A stretch of 60,000 nt of DNA from Liolophura sinensis (Eukaryota; Mollusca; Polyplacophora; Chitonida; Chitonidae), in assembly GCF_032854445.1 (NCBI RefSeq), contig NC_088303.1:7759501-7819500 (forward strand), read 5' to 3'. This document shows positions 20,954 to 30,745 of the stretch, one piece after another; within the stretch, counting starts at the first letter, position 1, and every line of letters starts with the position of its first letter. Made by a program: the position numbers and the translations under genes. The notes under the pieces were generated by a model. The model was not told the origin of the DNA. It was given only the letters and a program-made list of their open reading frames with translations, and did not search any database.

Positions 20954-23900
20954 GTATGTTCATACATGTTAGTATCTCTCCAACGGCATCGTCAGTTGCT
21001 CTTGAGAGGAAACACGAGTCCTGGAATTGCTCTCTCACAGAGCTTCAGTCTGTACCCAATTTCACTAAGTTGCCTTGACCTATGTAAGACAAACGTTACA
21101 CGACTAAATCCTACTACGATTTACTACGATTCCCGTACATCTGAGCTCCTCTTGCCTTTGTATTCATTGTTGTACTCAAATAGTGCCACCTATATACAAC
21201 CGATTTTCCAGAACAGTCACGGTAAAACCAATACTGATTTATTTATTTATTTGACTGGTGTTTTATGTCGTACGCAAGAATATACTACTTCACGACGATG
21301 GCCAGCATTAGGAGGAAACTGGGTAAGGCCCGAGGGATTCCCACGACCACTGGCCTGTTGCCAGCAGAAGCCAGTATGAGCTGGACTTAAACTCACTGCG
21401 ACCGCATTAAAATCAAGATTGAGGTTTAAAACCAAACACCAAATGGACAAATTTGTCACACATGTTGTGTATGAGCAAAATGTTACACATTTGTCAAAGA
21501 TTTGGATTTTGCTCACTTTGTCAAACATTTTATTCCTTTTTTATGTTTAACGTAGAATAATACATCGTTTATATATGTGACTTTCCGTTCTAAGCTCAAT
21601 AAGGGCGCTACATCGAAATGCTACCTATCCTTCTGGTAACCTATTACTTGTGGCGGTTTTGAGTTTCATTTTTTTTTTTTTTTGCATAACTAATCCCTGT
21701 GATGCATATAATACATGGTTCCTGGCGACACTGTACTGATTGTACGAAATGGCTAACGTAATGCGTAGATGTGGCTTGGTGTGGAAGAAATGCATATGCT
21801 CACACATAAACTGACACAAGGAAGTCGTTGCCATGTGCAATCATGCACTCACAGCCACTAAAATACCATCTAGTGCAAATAGTTTCCAAGTAACTGAGAA
21901 TATCAATCAGTCAAGCATTTTTTTGTTTTAAACTGACCTCAAAATGCGTTTAAATTATATTGTGACCAAGACTTAATAGTTAATAATATTCTCCAGAAAC
22001 AGTGTAATTGTAACACTGCGGATGGTCGTAGGTTCACCCGGAACTCTAAGTCAGGCCACGTGTTACAGACACACAGACACACGAGCTGACGGATCGTCAA
22101 ACGTGGAGCATTTCCATGAGAGCTCATCACTTCCATAGCGACGGAGACACAAATATGAGATAACTTTCGATCTCAGTTCATAATGGATATTCCGTTAGGA
22201 TACCTTGATACGACTTACAAGACTCGGCCTTGACTCCGGCCTTCAGACTGTACCCGCAGTTGCCCAGTGTCAAATCCTTCTCCGTCTGGTAGTTAATGGT
22301 GAGCGGTTTACTCGCCAGTTCCTCGTCATAGGTACAGCTGGACGTCAGGATGTCGATAGGCGACTGTCTCTTACCCGCCGCTGCCGGAAAACTCTTTGAC
22401 CACGTGTGTGGGCCTGAAAATATAGAACAGATTGGAATTATTTCAAAAGAAGTAAAAACTAACTGATGACATTCGATGCGTTGAGAAGGATATTCCTTCC
22501 GCGAACCGCAACACTTTGGTTAGTAATCACACTGGCGGTGGCATTGTTTTTTTTTTTGTTTTTTTTTTAGGGGGGTGTGTTGTTGTTGTCTTTTTTTTTT
22601 TGTTTTTGAGGGGGGCGGTGGGGGTAACGTTTTGGGGGCGGCGATAGTGTTCGGAGAGGGGGGGGTAGCGTTTGGTGCTGCGGTAACGTTTTGGGGCAGG
22701 CGGCCATGTTTTGGTGTTGAGCAAAATCGAAGCCCACACTCATTCCACTGGACGTAAAGCCGGGACAGACCAATTGAGCAGGATTAGAGCACCCCACTCC
22801 ATTGGTCCAGGGCATACGGTGTGGGAGGATGAATGACTTACTACTCAATACTTTACCATATACTATGTCTAACACCGCATATCGAAAATGATATGAAGTT
22901 ATCCAGATCTTTTATTCATTTTGACGAGAAGCATTCGTTCTCCGCTTAGCCCTTTACAGCCACGCCATCTTTGATCACCTGACCTTATAAGACATATGCA
23001 GTCAACATACATGATGGTTGTAGAAGTAACTCCTGTATAAATCACTTGTTAGAAAGAGCGATAACAGCAGACAGGTCATCGTCTCTTGGCAAAGTTTAGC
23101 GATAACCTTTCAACATTTTGTCGTTGGGATTCATATATGTTCAACATGAGCTTGTAACAGAGGGGTTGAGGTCAGGGTCAAATGTATACACTACATCTAC
23201 TCAGTCAGCATTGCTGTGCAATCGGGTCACGGTACGTATAAATTTATCAACGACCCTTAAAGCGACTGTTCGGATGATTCGCTGGGTTTATCTGTACACT
23301 GGAGTTACACTGGGTCACCTACACCACCCCTACAACTCAGTGAGTTGGGTGCCTATGGCTGCAGTGAACGTTTATTCTTTACCACGACTACATCCAAAAT
23401 TAACGACAAACTGAGGAGGGTTTTGGCTTATCAAGCAAAATAACAGACTGTTTTGCAAACTTTTAAGTAAGTTTTGATGATAGAATACACCATGTTTTGG
23501 GGGTGTTTTTTTTAAGTTTCTACCAGATTAGTGTGCTATCAATTTAAATTTATTTTCAATCAAAATACCAGGAAAATGGTGGTTCCACATTGTTCATTTG
23601 CGCTCAAATTCATTAACCAATATGTACACAGTTTGAACTGATCACCAGTGCTCCTTGTATTTATTTAATTTCACTGGTTAACATTTCACGATTGATATTG
23701 TTTCATGTGTAGCGGAATTTAAGATTTAAAATTTTAAAACTCGGGGCATGGAAACAACTTTCCATTAGTCTTTCGTTCGGCATCATGCACAGGGCACACG
23801 TCAGAAAGCGGATGTTTTAAATCAGTCATTACCTTATTTACATAATACAGAGTTTTCAATTCGATGCTTACTTTCGCTTGTTTGATCTGGTGTTCCATTA

Positions 23901-25836
23901 ACTTAAAACTTTTAATGTTAAAAGGCTGAAAATCTTCAGTAGTAATATAATAGTTTATGTTTATTCTTAGATACACATCACAGCTGCTTTGTTTAAATCA
24001 CGGTGTAGGGAGATAAGTCGTCTTTGTCGCTAACGTTTATGCGTCTACAGAGCAAACCTGCTCCTGTTGTTTGCCTTCCAGGTCAATAACAACAACGCCG
24101 GAAATTAGCGAATAAGTGTATTAGCGAATAAGTCATATTTTATATATCAACAGCAGTTTTAGTTCATATCGTACTATAATGTTACATATTTTTAGGCCAA
24201 ATACAAAACTGAAGACTTGACTCGGTGTTAAATCTGGTGCTAAATATTAAACTAATTTTGAACAAACGGGCCCAGTAGGCTAAATCATTCAGTTATTATG
24301 TTTCTTTCTTAAATATAAAATTGGATGATGATATTCCACTTATTACAGACGTAATAATAAGAAGTTTTAATTAACCCGTATTCATTTTCGTATAGCATAT
24401 TAACAAAGACATTGGCGGTAATAATAAAGATTAAGTTGGTTAAATAATCATTTTTGCGAGTTCATTTACACTGATGTTGAAGCTTGATTGTTTTCTAACT
24501 ATACAACATATCATTCCTCACTGCCAATGGATGACCACAGTAACGAGCATGGCCATTACTCTGACAATATCCCCAATGAATTTCAATATATTTATCCGTT
24601 CTTGCAGAAGACAAAAATAGAAACTGTAACCTTTCTTATAAGATTATCACACGTTTATAATTACATCTTTCCAGCCGACCTGTTAAGAAGAAGTTACATG
24701 GCTTTTCAGTCTGTGGGCTATATGTTTATTTGTTAATGAGCACTTCCTTTATGCTGGAGAATGGGGTCACGCCGCATTGTTCAAATGCCCGGTAAATTGG
24801 AAATGGGGTCGTCACAAATAAGTTGAATGCTTGTGAGATTTTAACCTTGTTTTTCTTCGACTTAACACTGGGATTTACTGGCTGAAAAAGCCTAGCCTCG
24901 GCTAGCTACAAAAATATTTCTGTCTCCACTGTTAATTCTTTAACAACTGTAACCTTTGACCCGCGTATTCTCCAGTTTTTGTGTAAAAACCAACAGCGTC
25001 GTCTTTTATGGTCCACTTCATTGTTGTAGTTTCCCTTCTTAGTTTGATGAGTTATATAAGTAAGTACGTGTGTATTTGGTTTAATGGGTTATATAAGTAA
25101 GAACGGATGTCTTTGGTTTGATGGGTTGTAAAAACACGGATGTCCTTGGTTTGATGGGTTACATAAACACAATTGTCTTTAGTTTGATGGGTTATGTAAA
25201 CACGGATGGTTTTAGTTTGATGGGTTATATATAAAAACGTGTATATTGTTTGATGTTTTATTGATTATTACGTGATATGACGTACTTCCTGGATCGATGA
25301 AGTAGAGCATCACATAAAATACATATACATTTCACTTTTTAAAATTCTAAATTCTTACCTACCGAATGCTAAAATCTGTCAAGAAATGTGGGAAACCATG
25401 CTAAACCTACAAAAAAATCTTTTTTTTTTAAATTGCACTATTCTAGAGGGGGGAGCAGGTAAGGTCTCAGTCGTGCTTGCGACATTGCTTGCCGTTCGTG
25501 GACACAGAGGGGTCACATTTCGGAACAAACGTTAATCCTGAACGTATTACGCGAGTTCATAATCTTTTAAGCCACATGCCCTCAAAATTACCCCTTTTGT
25601 ATCCACCGGTAACACTAATCTATACATTGGTTATACTTGCGCCATGCATGTCGTACTCTAGCTACAGAGCACATGTTATTTTCCCACATCATAAAGAACT
25701 CTCCCATACATTATCCACTATACAAATACCACAGGTTTGCAAATAATTCTACTTCGGTGTAAATAATTGAAATGAATCGTAGTGGTATATGTAACATTCA
25801 CTTACCATCCTCTGATCCATATCCCCAGCTTCCCAT
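15640..25836 (-). CDS. Cytosolic alpha-carbonic anhydrase, complete, seven coding exons
   Basis: Interconverts CO2 and bicarbonate at a zinc centre. Coding exons are 25806-25836, 22219-22413, 19202-19320, 18005-18100, 17099-17210, 16483-16592 and 15640-15762 on the minus strand. Together they give 786 nt, 261 residues plus stop, with all junctions in phase. Zinc ligands are the two histidines of QFHWHWGS (residues 92 and 94) and the first histidine of LHLVHW (117). The gatekeeper Glu (GSEHTV) and Thr (SLTTPP), the pocket valines and the Trp of VSWIVF are present, so activity is expected. The start [11 protein letters not shown] aligns with MSHHWGYG-type cytosolic enzymes; there is no signal peptide or membrane anchor. 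The proton-shuttle His64 of vertebrate CA II is replaced by Tyr (NCGYS). Cys203 (human numbering) is present without its usual partner Cys23. Which subgroup it belongs to would need a tree. Confidence 0.97.
15928..16095 (+). mobile_element. Diverged SINE copy in carbonic anhydrase intron 6, GCGTAAAAC family
   Basis: Recognisable by gggcttcctctctggtcgta, then gcgaatggtcg, aaatattgttgagtactg and an ending caaataaataaa. The many differences from the 40.8-kb copy indicate an old insertion. Confidence 0.6.
16483..16592 (-). CDS. Carbonic anhydrase exon 6
   Basis: A 110-nt exon reading [20 protein letters not shown], then [16 protein letters not shown]. YWTYxGSLTTPP is the strongest family signature and holds the active-site threonines. 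Acceptor tttttcag, donor gtatga. Confidence 0.96.
16593..17098. other. Carbonic anhydrase intron 5
   Basis: About 500 bp of AT-rich intron with no recognisable element beyond its splice sites. Confidence 0.7.
17099..17210 (-). CDS. Carbonic anhydrase exon 5
   Basis: A 112-nt exon with acceptor atcttcctag and donor gtatta. It reads [20 protein letters not shown], then [17 protein letters not shown] plus one base. It is longer than the vertebrate exon 5 because the next intron sits just after LLP instead of after the KxKGQ segment. Confidence 0.94.
17211..18004. other. Carbonic anhydrase intron 4
   Basis: About 790 bp of intron with no recognisable repeat or exon. The 67-residue minus-strand frame at 17185-17388 overlaps exon 5 in the wrong frame and is not supported. 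Confidence 0.65.
18005..18100 (-). CDS. Carbonic anhydrase exon 4
   Basis: A 96-nt phase-0 exon reading [20 protein letters not shown], then [12 protein letters not shown]. It contains the third zinc histidine (first H of LHLVHW) and the GLAVLGV strand. Acceptor ctctaaaag, donor gtgagc. Confidence 0.96.
18166..18830. repeat. 44-bp minisatellite, about 15 copies, in carbonic anhydrase intron 3
   Basis: The unit begins attttagtactcctatacag and continues with aaacagtatgatgtattgcg. Copies differ at few positions (tactcc or tacccc; gcggaat, gcggtat or gaggaat). It starts about 65 bp from exon 4. The array is short in length but very homogeneous. Confidence 0.95.
18903..19195. repeat. 32-bp minisatellite, nine copies, abutting exon 3 donor
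   Basis: Unit gacagatttagctgaa followed by one of two alternatives, ccatagtggcctgaag (A) or tcatcgaggtctgaag (B). The order is A B A A B A B A B, so the array is partly a dimeric higher-order repeat. The last partial unit (gacag) ends 6 bp inside the intron of exon 3. Confidence 0.95.
19202..19320 (-). CDS. Carbonic anhydrase exon 3 (zinc site)
   Basis: A 119-nt exon, the same size as exon 3 that I recall for vertebrate cytosolic genes. It reads [20 protein letters not shown], then [19 protein letters not shown]. It holds two zinc-ligand histidines and the gatekeeper glutamate. A 32-bp tandem array begins about 6 nt inside the intron after its donor. Confidence 0.97.
19434..19650. repeat. 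54-bp minisatellite, four near-identical copies, in intron 2
   Basis: The unit contains cttagtaatagtgctgtcat and ttattatgccaaagattt. Because 54 is a multiple of three and no stop occurs, both strands appear open ([18 protein letters not shown] on plus; [18 protein letters not shown] on minus). These are artefacts of periodicity. Confidence 0.93.
20055..20908. repeat. Perfect 43-bp inverted repeat pair (20055-20097 and 20866-20908)
   Basis: The plus strand at 20866-20908 is the exact reverse complement of 20055-20097 (key stretch tgcagcctatagactgcg), about 770 bp apart in carbonic anhydrase intron 2. Similarity stops abruptly at both ends. The second copy is embedded between two AT dinucleotide tracts. 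Confidence 0.95.
20784..20946. repeat. (AT)n microsatellite, interrupted
   Basis: AT dinucleotide runs at about 20784-20865 and 20907-20946, split by the 43-bp inverted copy. IYIYIY open frames here are artefacts. Confidence 0.95.
21238..21409 (-). mobile_element. SINE copy in carbonic anhydrase intron 2, GCGTAAAAC family
   Basis: Reverse orientation: (TTTA)n, then gactggtgttttatgtcgta, ggccagcattaggaggaaac, cccacgacca and gagctggacttaaactcact. Truncated before the tRNA-like box A and moderately diverged. Confidence 0.75.
21836..21881. repeat. Perfect 46-bp dispersed repeat, copy 1 (intron 1-2 region)
   Basis: Identical over 46 bp to 26728-26773, same strand; key stretch atgcactcacagccacta. 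It lies in intron 2 of carbonic anhydrase. The flanks do not match. Confidence 0.95.
22219..22413 (-). CDS. Carbonic anhydrase exon 2
   Basis: A 195-nt exon with acceptor tatattttcag and donor gtaagt. It reads [20 protein letters not shown] and continues to [26 protein letters not shown] is the family motif near the N-terminus. The Tyr in NCGYS sits where CA II has its proton-shuttle histidine. Confidence 0.95.
22544..22700. repeat. T/G-rich low-complexity tract with repeated GTAACGTTTTGGGG
   Basis: Runs of T followed by multiple G runs on the plus strand (gggggtaacgttttgggg, then ggaggggggggtagcg). Several G runs of four or more could form a G-quadruplex. On the carbonic anhydrase transcript this is C/A-rich. 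Confidence 0.75.
25040..25240. repeat. Degenerate tandem repeat, about 34-bp period, six copies
   Basis: Repeated ttggtttgatgggttata followed by aacacggatgtc-like sequence, with units between 32 and 36 bp. It is located in intron 1 about 600 bp from exon 1. Confidence 0.75.
25806..25836 (-). CDS. Carbonic anhydrase coding exon 1
   Basis: Encodes [10 protein letters not shown] plus one base of a split glycine, ending at donor gtaagt (25805 downward). The start context is caccATGg, with A at -3 and G at +4, which is strong. WGY is the conserved N-terminal signature of cytosolic alpha-carbonic anhydrases. The overlapping 62-residue frame in this region is a shadow. Confidence 0.93.
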
Positions 25837-25940
25837 GGTGCTTGAGTAAGGAGTAAGTCTGCTGACAGCTTGCTAATTTCCTGTAACAGGTAACCTCCTA
25901 GCGCCAATGTTCTCTGCGTTCGTGCGGAGTTTTCCACGGC

Positions 25941-25950
25941 CTTTTATTAG
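25941..25950 (-). promoter_or_regulatory. TATA-like element upstream of carbonic anhydrase
   Basis: The minus strand reads ctaataaaaggccg, close to a TATA box, about 105 nt upstream of the start codon. A transcription start about 25-30 nt downstream (around 25915-25920) would leave a 5' UTR of about 80 nt, assuming no upstream non-coding exon. Confidence 0.4.
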
Positions 25951-28900
25951 TATGGTACGTACTTGGAGACACCGACTGCGCAGGTCTGTCGGGAGGATTG
26001 ATCAGATTCTATGCTGAGCTACGGATAGACCAATAAGATCGACCCTGAGAGCCCGAGGTGGGGTCAGTGGCTTTCTCAACGGCTTGCGACCTACAAACCC
26101 CACCAGGTGAGGGAGAAAAAAGAATTATTTGAACTTCCTCTGGGTATGAAATTAACACACGCAAAATGCTGCACATGCCTCACGTAAACGATTATATAAA
26201 CATGAGCTAGTCAAAGCGAGCACTTCGTGTACATCGGCGGTTAACAAAGCTGCTTCAGTTTGTAATGACTGACAAGTTGTGTTACCTGTGAAACTTTACC
26301 TGTACACGACAGGTGCAGAGAAATAACGATATGCGAACACAGGCAGATAGTGATGTAAGTAACATCTATGATATCAAATCTGTGCACTGCTATCAACACT
26401 GGTATGTTGTCTGTAATACTAGTGAAAGATGAGAACTGCATACATGTACAGTGTACATTACATCTCTGGTCAGTTGACATTAATCTTGTATCACATTCGG
26501 TATTACACTATTATTACATGACTGGGTCTATTGACGTTTGATGCAAACCGTATTTCACGTTATTCACACCAAACTTTTGACAGAAATAATAACTAAACTG
26601 CGCTATTCCGCTCAGTTCTGCAGGATAATTATTATGGAACCAACAATCTTCCGCCCCAACAATACACGTGCAGACCTCTTGTATGTTTACTAAGCGATGA
26701 ACTAATTTTTATAGCTAGCAGCCAGTTTGCAATCATGCACTCACAGCCACTAAAATACCATCTAGTGCAAATATCAAATTATAAAAGCTGCGTACAACGG
26801 ACTGCTATTAAAATCACGTGTCATTTATAACCGCAATAACTTAAGGCCAGGGTTACATAATAACCACAAATGCAAACCACAGACAGCTAAACCATGTTAT
26901 GGAAGTTGTATAATCACAGTTTTATGCCCAACCATAAAATGCTGACAAAATAATGAGCAATAAATTCTCCACTTATTGTCAGAGATTTTCTTATATTTTT
27001 AATTTTGCTTCTGATTAAGTGTGCACACATAATATAGGGCACCTAAATGCAGCCAAAATGTCGAAAGAAAACGGAGTTAACACTTTAACCAGTAACATAT
27101 GTATTAGTGACCGTTTGGTTTCGTTAACTTCGATATTCCCTTATTCCTTCCTTTTCCATACTACATTCACAGTACACACATAAGTTCAACAAATACTGCA
27201 TACTCTATGAAGTAGCTTTTCTGTATGACATTACGTGCAGATATGGTAACCTGATAGGTATAGAAAATGTCTCAGAAAAATTCTTAACCAAGGAATCGTA
27301 AAATTATACGTTATTGAGATTATTTCCCGCTTTAAAGCTGTTCTGTTCTTTCCTGTTACACATCACTGTTTCTGTGTAGTTCTTTTCGTAAATCATACGG
27401 TTAGTCAGCAAGCAATGTCGTGTAACAGCAGAGAATTAAATGTTTCCCCATCATATAAAGTACTTAAAAATTCACGTTTGAATTTTGTGCAGCATGGCGC
27501 TAAACTTCATCCAACCATGTCTAAAAGTACATTCCAGAGGTTTTGAGAGGCTGAACATTAAGTTAGACTCGGAATACAGCGTTACACGTGATCCCCATGC
27601 ACGCTGCATTAAACCGCTGCATTGACTATGGTTTGAATCTAACTGTAAGTCTGGAACATTCATTAATATTTGCATACATACAGGCTTGTGATCAAGTGCT
27701 AACATTGTGAACTAACTGAAATATGTATCAAGGTTATAGTGTACAGGGACCCATGTAATGCACAGCAGAAAAGAAACCCTCCGCCTTTCTCCTTGGTACA
27801 ACGCCCCTTTATTCCATACTTCACAAGATGCATGGGTAGTTCAAGCACCGTCAGCGAGACCAAATGTATATCCACATCAATGGATGAACTTCGCTGGTTT
27901 AGATGCAAATCGGTAATATATTTTATGAAACAAGCCAAATGTAAATATCTTTACAAATATATCATAACATAATACGCCATTTATATTTACAGCTGAACTT
28001 TTGACAGCATTCAACTATTCATATGTATGTTCTCAGGGCGCCCCATATATAACTTGTTTGTTGATGAACATCTTCACTCACTCGGACCTATATTGCAATA
28101 TTGAAGAATATAGTGTTAGACGAATGTGAAATAGGGTAGTACATGCGCCTGGCTGTTAGTTTTCCTGTGTGAATAGGCCTTTCAAGTTTAACAAACTAGG
28201 CTCAGTCAAAAACATAAAAAAACATCTGTACTTTCATCCACATGCGTTCAACTTTTGCTGTGTTCACATACTCCAAGTCGTTACAACATACATTTGTAAT
28301 GACGTGGCATACAAGCCAATTGTGCGTTTATACCAACATTTTACATATTGCCTGTCTGTAGCTGTAGTTATGTCTTAACATTAAACTGTTATGGGAATGC
28401 CAAAAGTATTATTGAGGAATATAATGCATTTATTTTCTTTGATTGTTGCTTAATGCCATACTAAATAATTTTTCTACTTACACCGTGGTGGTCAGTTTTA
28501 TAGGTGGATATGTAAGCCTAATTACTTATGTTACAGTTATGATCATAACAAAATATCCTGCAAAATAACATAATTTTCGGTAAAATTTTCAGTGGCTTTT
28601 AAATTTCGTTTAATCAACGCGTAAGTGGGATGTTAAGAAGAAACCACCCGCAGGGAGCGCTTGTCTAATAGCCGGTGTCAGTACATGTATATCCGCTTCC
28701 TAGCTGGGATTTTCTCTCTCAGCAGGATAGTAAAGACAGTAGAGAATTCTCTCTCGAGGCTTTGTCTGTTTATAACTGACCGAAGAGAACAGGAAGTGGT
28801 TCCATCCATAAAGCTGTGAAAACATTTGGCACAAAGACTACCCGTGCACAACCCAAAACCTCGTCACCGAATTGTGGAATGTTGGTGAAGCCAAAGCTGC

Positions 28901-28983
28901 CTGGTCCATTTCATTCTAACAAATCGTATATACTTCAAATCCCCACCTCAATAAGTACATTTTAAGAGGCAAATGAAGGTGAG
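25951..28983. other. Upstream flank of carbonic anhydrase, no recognised gene
   Basis: A moderately GC-richer stretch (25980-26130) just upstream of the TATA-like element may be proximal promoter. Farther out I see only unassigned sequence, the 46-bp repeat, and a region at 27740-27920 that is open in several frames but unsupported. Confidence 0.4.
26728..26773. repeat. Perfect 46-bp dispersed repeat, copy 2 (upstream of carbonic anhydrase)
   Basis: Identical to 21836-21881. It lies about 780 bp upstream of the TATA-like element. Confidence 0.95.
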
Positions 28984-29125
28984 TAAATGAGTGAGTGTTT
29001 AGGGCTTAACGTCGTATTTAACAAATTTTCGTCCATGCCGTTAAAGTGCTGCCGCTGCTACAGGACCATTGTCTCTCGACTTCGAGGCGACATCTCTAAC
29101 CCTTAGGCCACCGAAGTGGTCTACA
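28984..29125 (-). mobile_element. tRNA-derived SINE-like copy (AAAGTGCTGCTGC family)
   Basis: On the minus strand the head is cggtggcctaagggttagag, then atgtcgcc; it also has the complement of gttaaagtgctgccgctgct and a tail complementary to gagtgagtgt. Same family as 3609-3822. Confidence 0.55.
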
Positions 29126-30634
29126 CATATTAGAAGAGATACAGCAACAAACTGCATAATGCAAGAGAGCAAGAAAAGTAAACTCTACAGTACATGTATC
29201 TACGCCCCGCTTTGCACCCACCCCCTCCCACTCTCTCACCACAAAGGCCCACCTGTCAGGAATGCCACAGTTATGCCTGTTCAGATGTGTTTATACAACA
29301 AGAATATAGCAACAAAAGCAGGTGAAAAGTACACATAATACCCAAGTGAGTTAATCCATATCTTGACAGTATACCCAGTAAAGCTGAGAAGTTTCCACGT
29401 TGACATCTAGACCAGTTTTTAAAGGAAACGTGTCAATATGGCTCGTTTGATGAAATTGCTGTGTATTCATATTCATGTGCTGATGAAACGATAAACATTA
29501 CCGTTTGCAAGAGACACGAAACTATGTTGGGCGTTCTTTTTTGAAATCAAAGAACCCTGCACGCCATACACCAAAGACTGGGCCCATCACAATGCCCGTG
29601 TGTCCTGTACTAAACCATAGGAATCCTATGACTGCATGTTGGATTGACCTTCGTCATGCCAGCCTTTCGTTACACTCCCTAGAATAACAATATATTATGC
29701 GTATGTAAGATAATGTTCTCACCGAATGACAAATTGTAAGAGTTTATCAAATTTTTCAAAAGCCGAAAAAGCCAATTATTTCCCCTGAGGGGATCTCATC
29801 ATTACGCTTGAGGGCGGTCGAGATACAACCAAAGAAACAATATGTTACGATGTCTGGTAAAGAAAACTAAGGCAGTTCTTCAGTTGGAGTTTAACATTGA
29901 TCACTGATCCCAGAAAACAAGGTTTGCTCAACATGATGCTTCAGTTGATTTACATGTATGTACCTTTTAGGTATCAGCAAGTAATTAGAGCTCCAGTCCT
30001 GTTGACGAAGGGTTTACCTTAGAACTGAATCACGAAACACACGCAATGTATGTCATCATGTTTTGTCTTTTTATTGAAGCCAGACATGCAATAGTTCGAG
30101 TCAGACACAGAATACAAACACCACGCCGCTTAAATTGTTCACTCAACGAACCAGATGAATTAAGCATCACTGGACATCGATGAAATACAAAACATTCACT
30201 TAGATAAATCTATTTTCCTGTAGGTTTAAATAAAATATACGTCAACAAGAAAAACTACTTTCGACTGCATTACCTGAGTTTTAGTGTAAGCAATACAACG
30301 TCTATACCCTAATGTAGGCCAACAGTTTGCATAGTCTGTAGTCTTGGTCTGAACAGCAGTTTTAAAAAGTTGCCTTGAGCTTAAACAACCCAGCTGAATT
30401 GTGACGACATGTTCATTAAGGTATATCACTGTCTAAATTACCAATGTTGGAGAGCACCATTCAACACCACAGAAATAAACATAAAGCATTATTGCGCATG
30501 CTCTGAGCACAATTATCAACCTGCTCCTCGTTCAACTGTACATTTACATACTGTTTTACATAACGTGCTTTTCACACAAAAAGCATGCTCTCAAAATATC
30601 AAAGCTTGAGGTTGCAAGCTTGAATCCAATGTCT
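29126..30634. other. Intergenic sequence, nothing recognised
   Basis: No exon, tandem array or mobile element that I can support. Confidence 0.4.
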
Positions 30635-30745
30635 GACTGAGGTAAATTAACAAGAGGCCGTATTTCACCGGCTACGTGTGACCATTTAACAGCTATCACA
30701 CTGTTGTAGCTGTTCTGATTTTACTCTCTATGCTGTACGTCTTTA
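30635..30745 (+). repeat. Dispersed repeat, copy 1 (paired with 40511-40626)
   Basis: Shares actgaggtaaatt, aggccgtatttca, gtgaccatt, tatcacact and tatgctgtacgtct in the same order with 40511-40626. Probably an old interspersed element of unknown class. Confidence 0.7.

Larger units (their letters stand above)
22414..25805. other. Carbonic anhydrase intron 1
   Basis: About 3.4 kb. It holds a strand-asymmetric T- and G-rich segment (22544-22700) and a degenerate 34-bp tandem repeat (25040-25240). The remainder has no recognisable exon; the open frames at 23118-23414 and 25477-25746 show no family motif. Confidence 0.6.

Noticed and set aside
20600-21038. IYIYIY-rich open frames
   Set aside because: Translations of AT dinucleotide repeats; the same applies near 49.9, 51.5 and 52.6 kb.
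22527-22875. Pro/Lys-rich and Gly-rich frames
   Set aside because: Low-complexity T/G-rich intron tract of the carbonic anhydrase gene.
25749-25937. 62-residue minus-strand frame overlapping the carbonic anhydrase start
   Set aside because: It is in another frame; the WGYG-containing start with strong context and donor fits the rest of the gene exactly.
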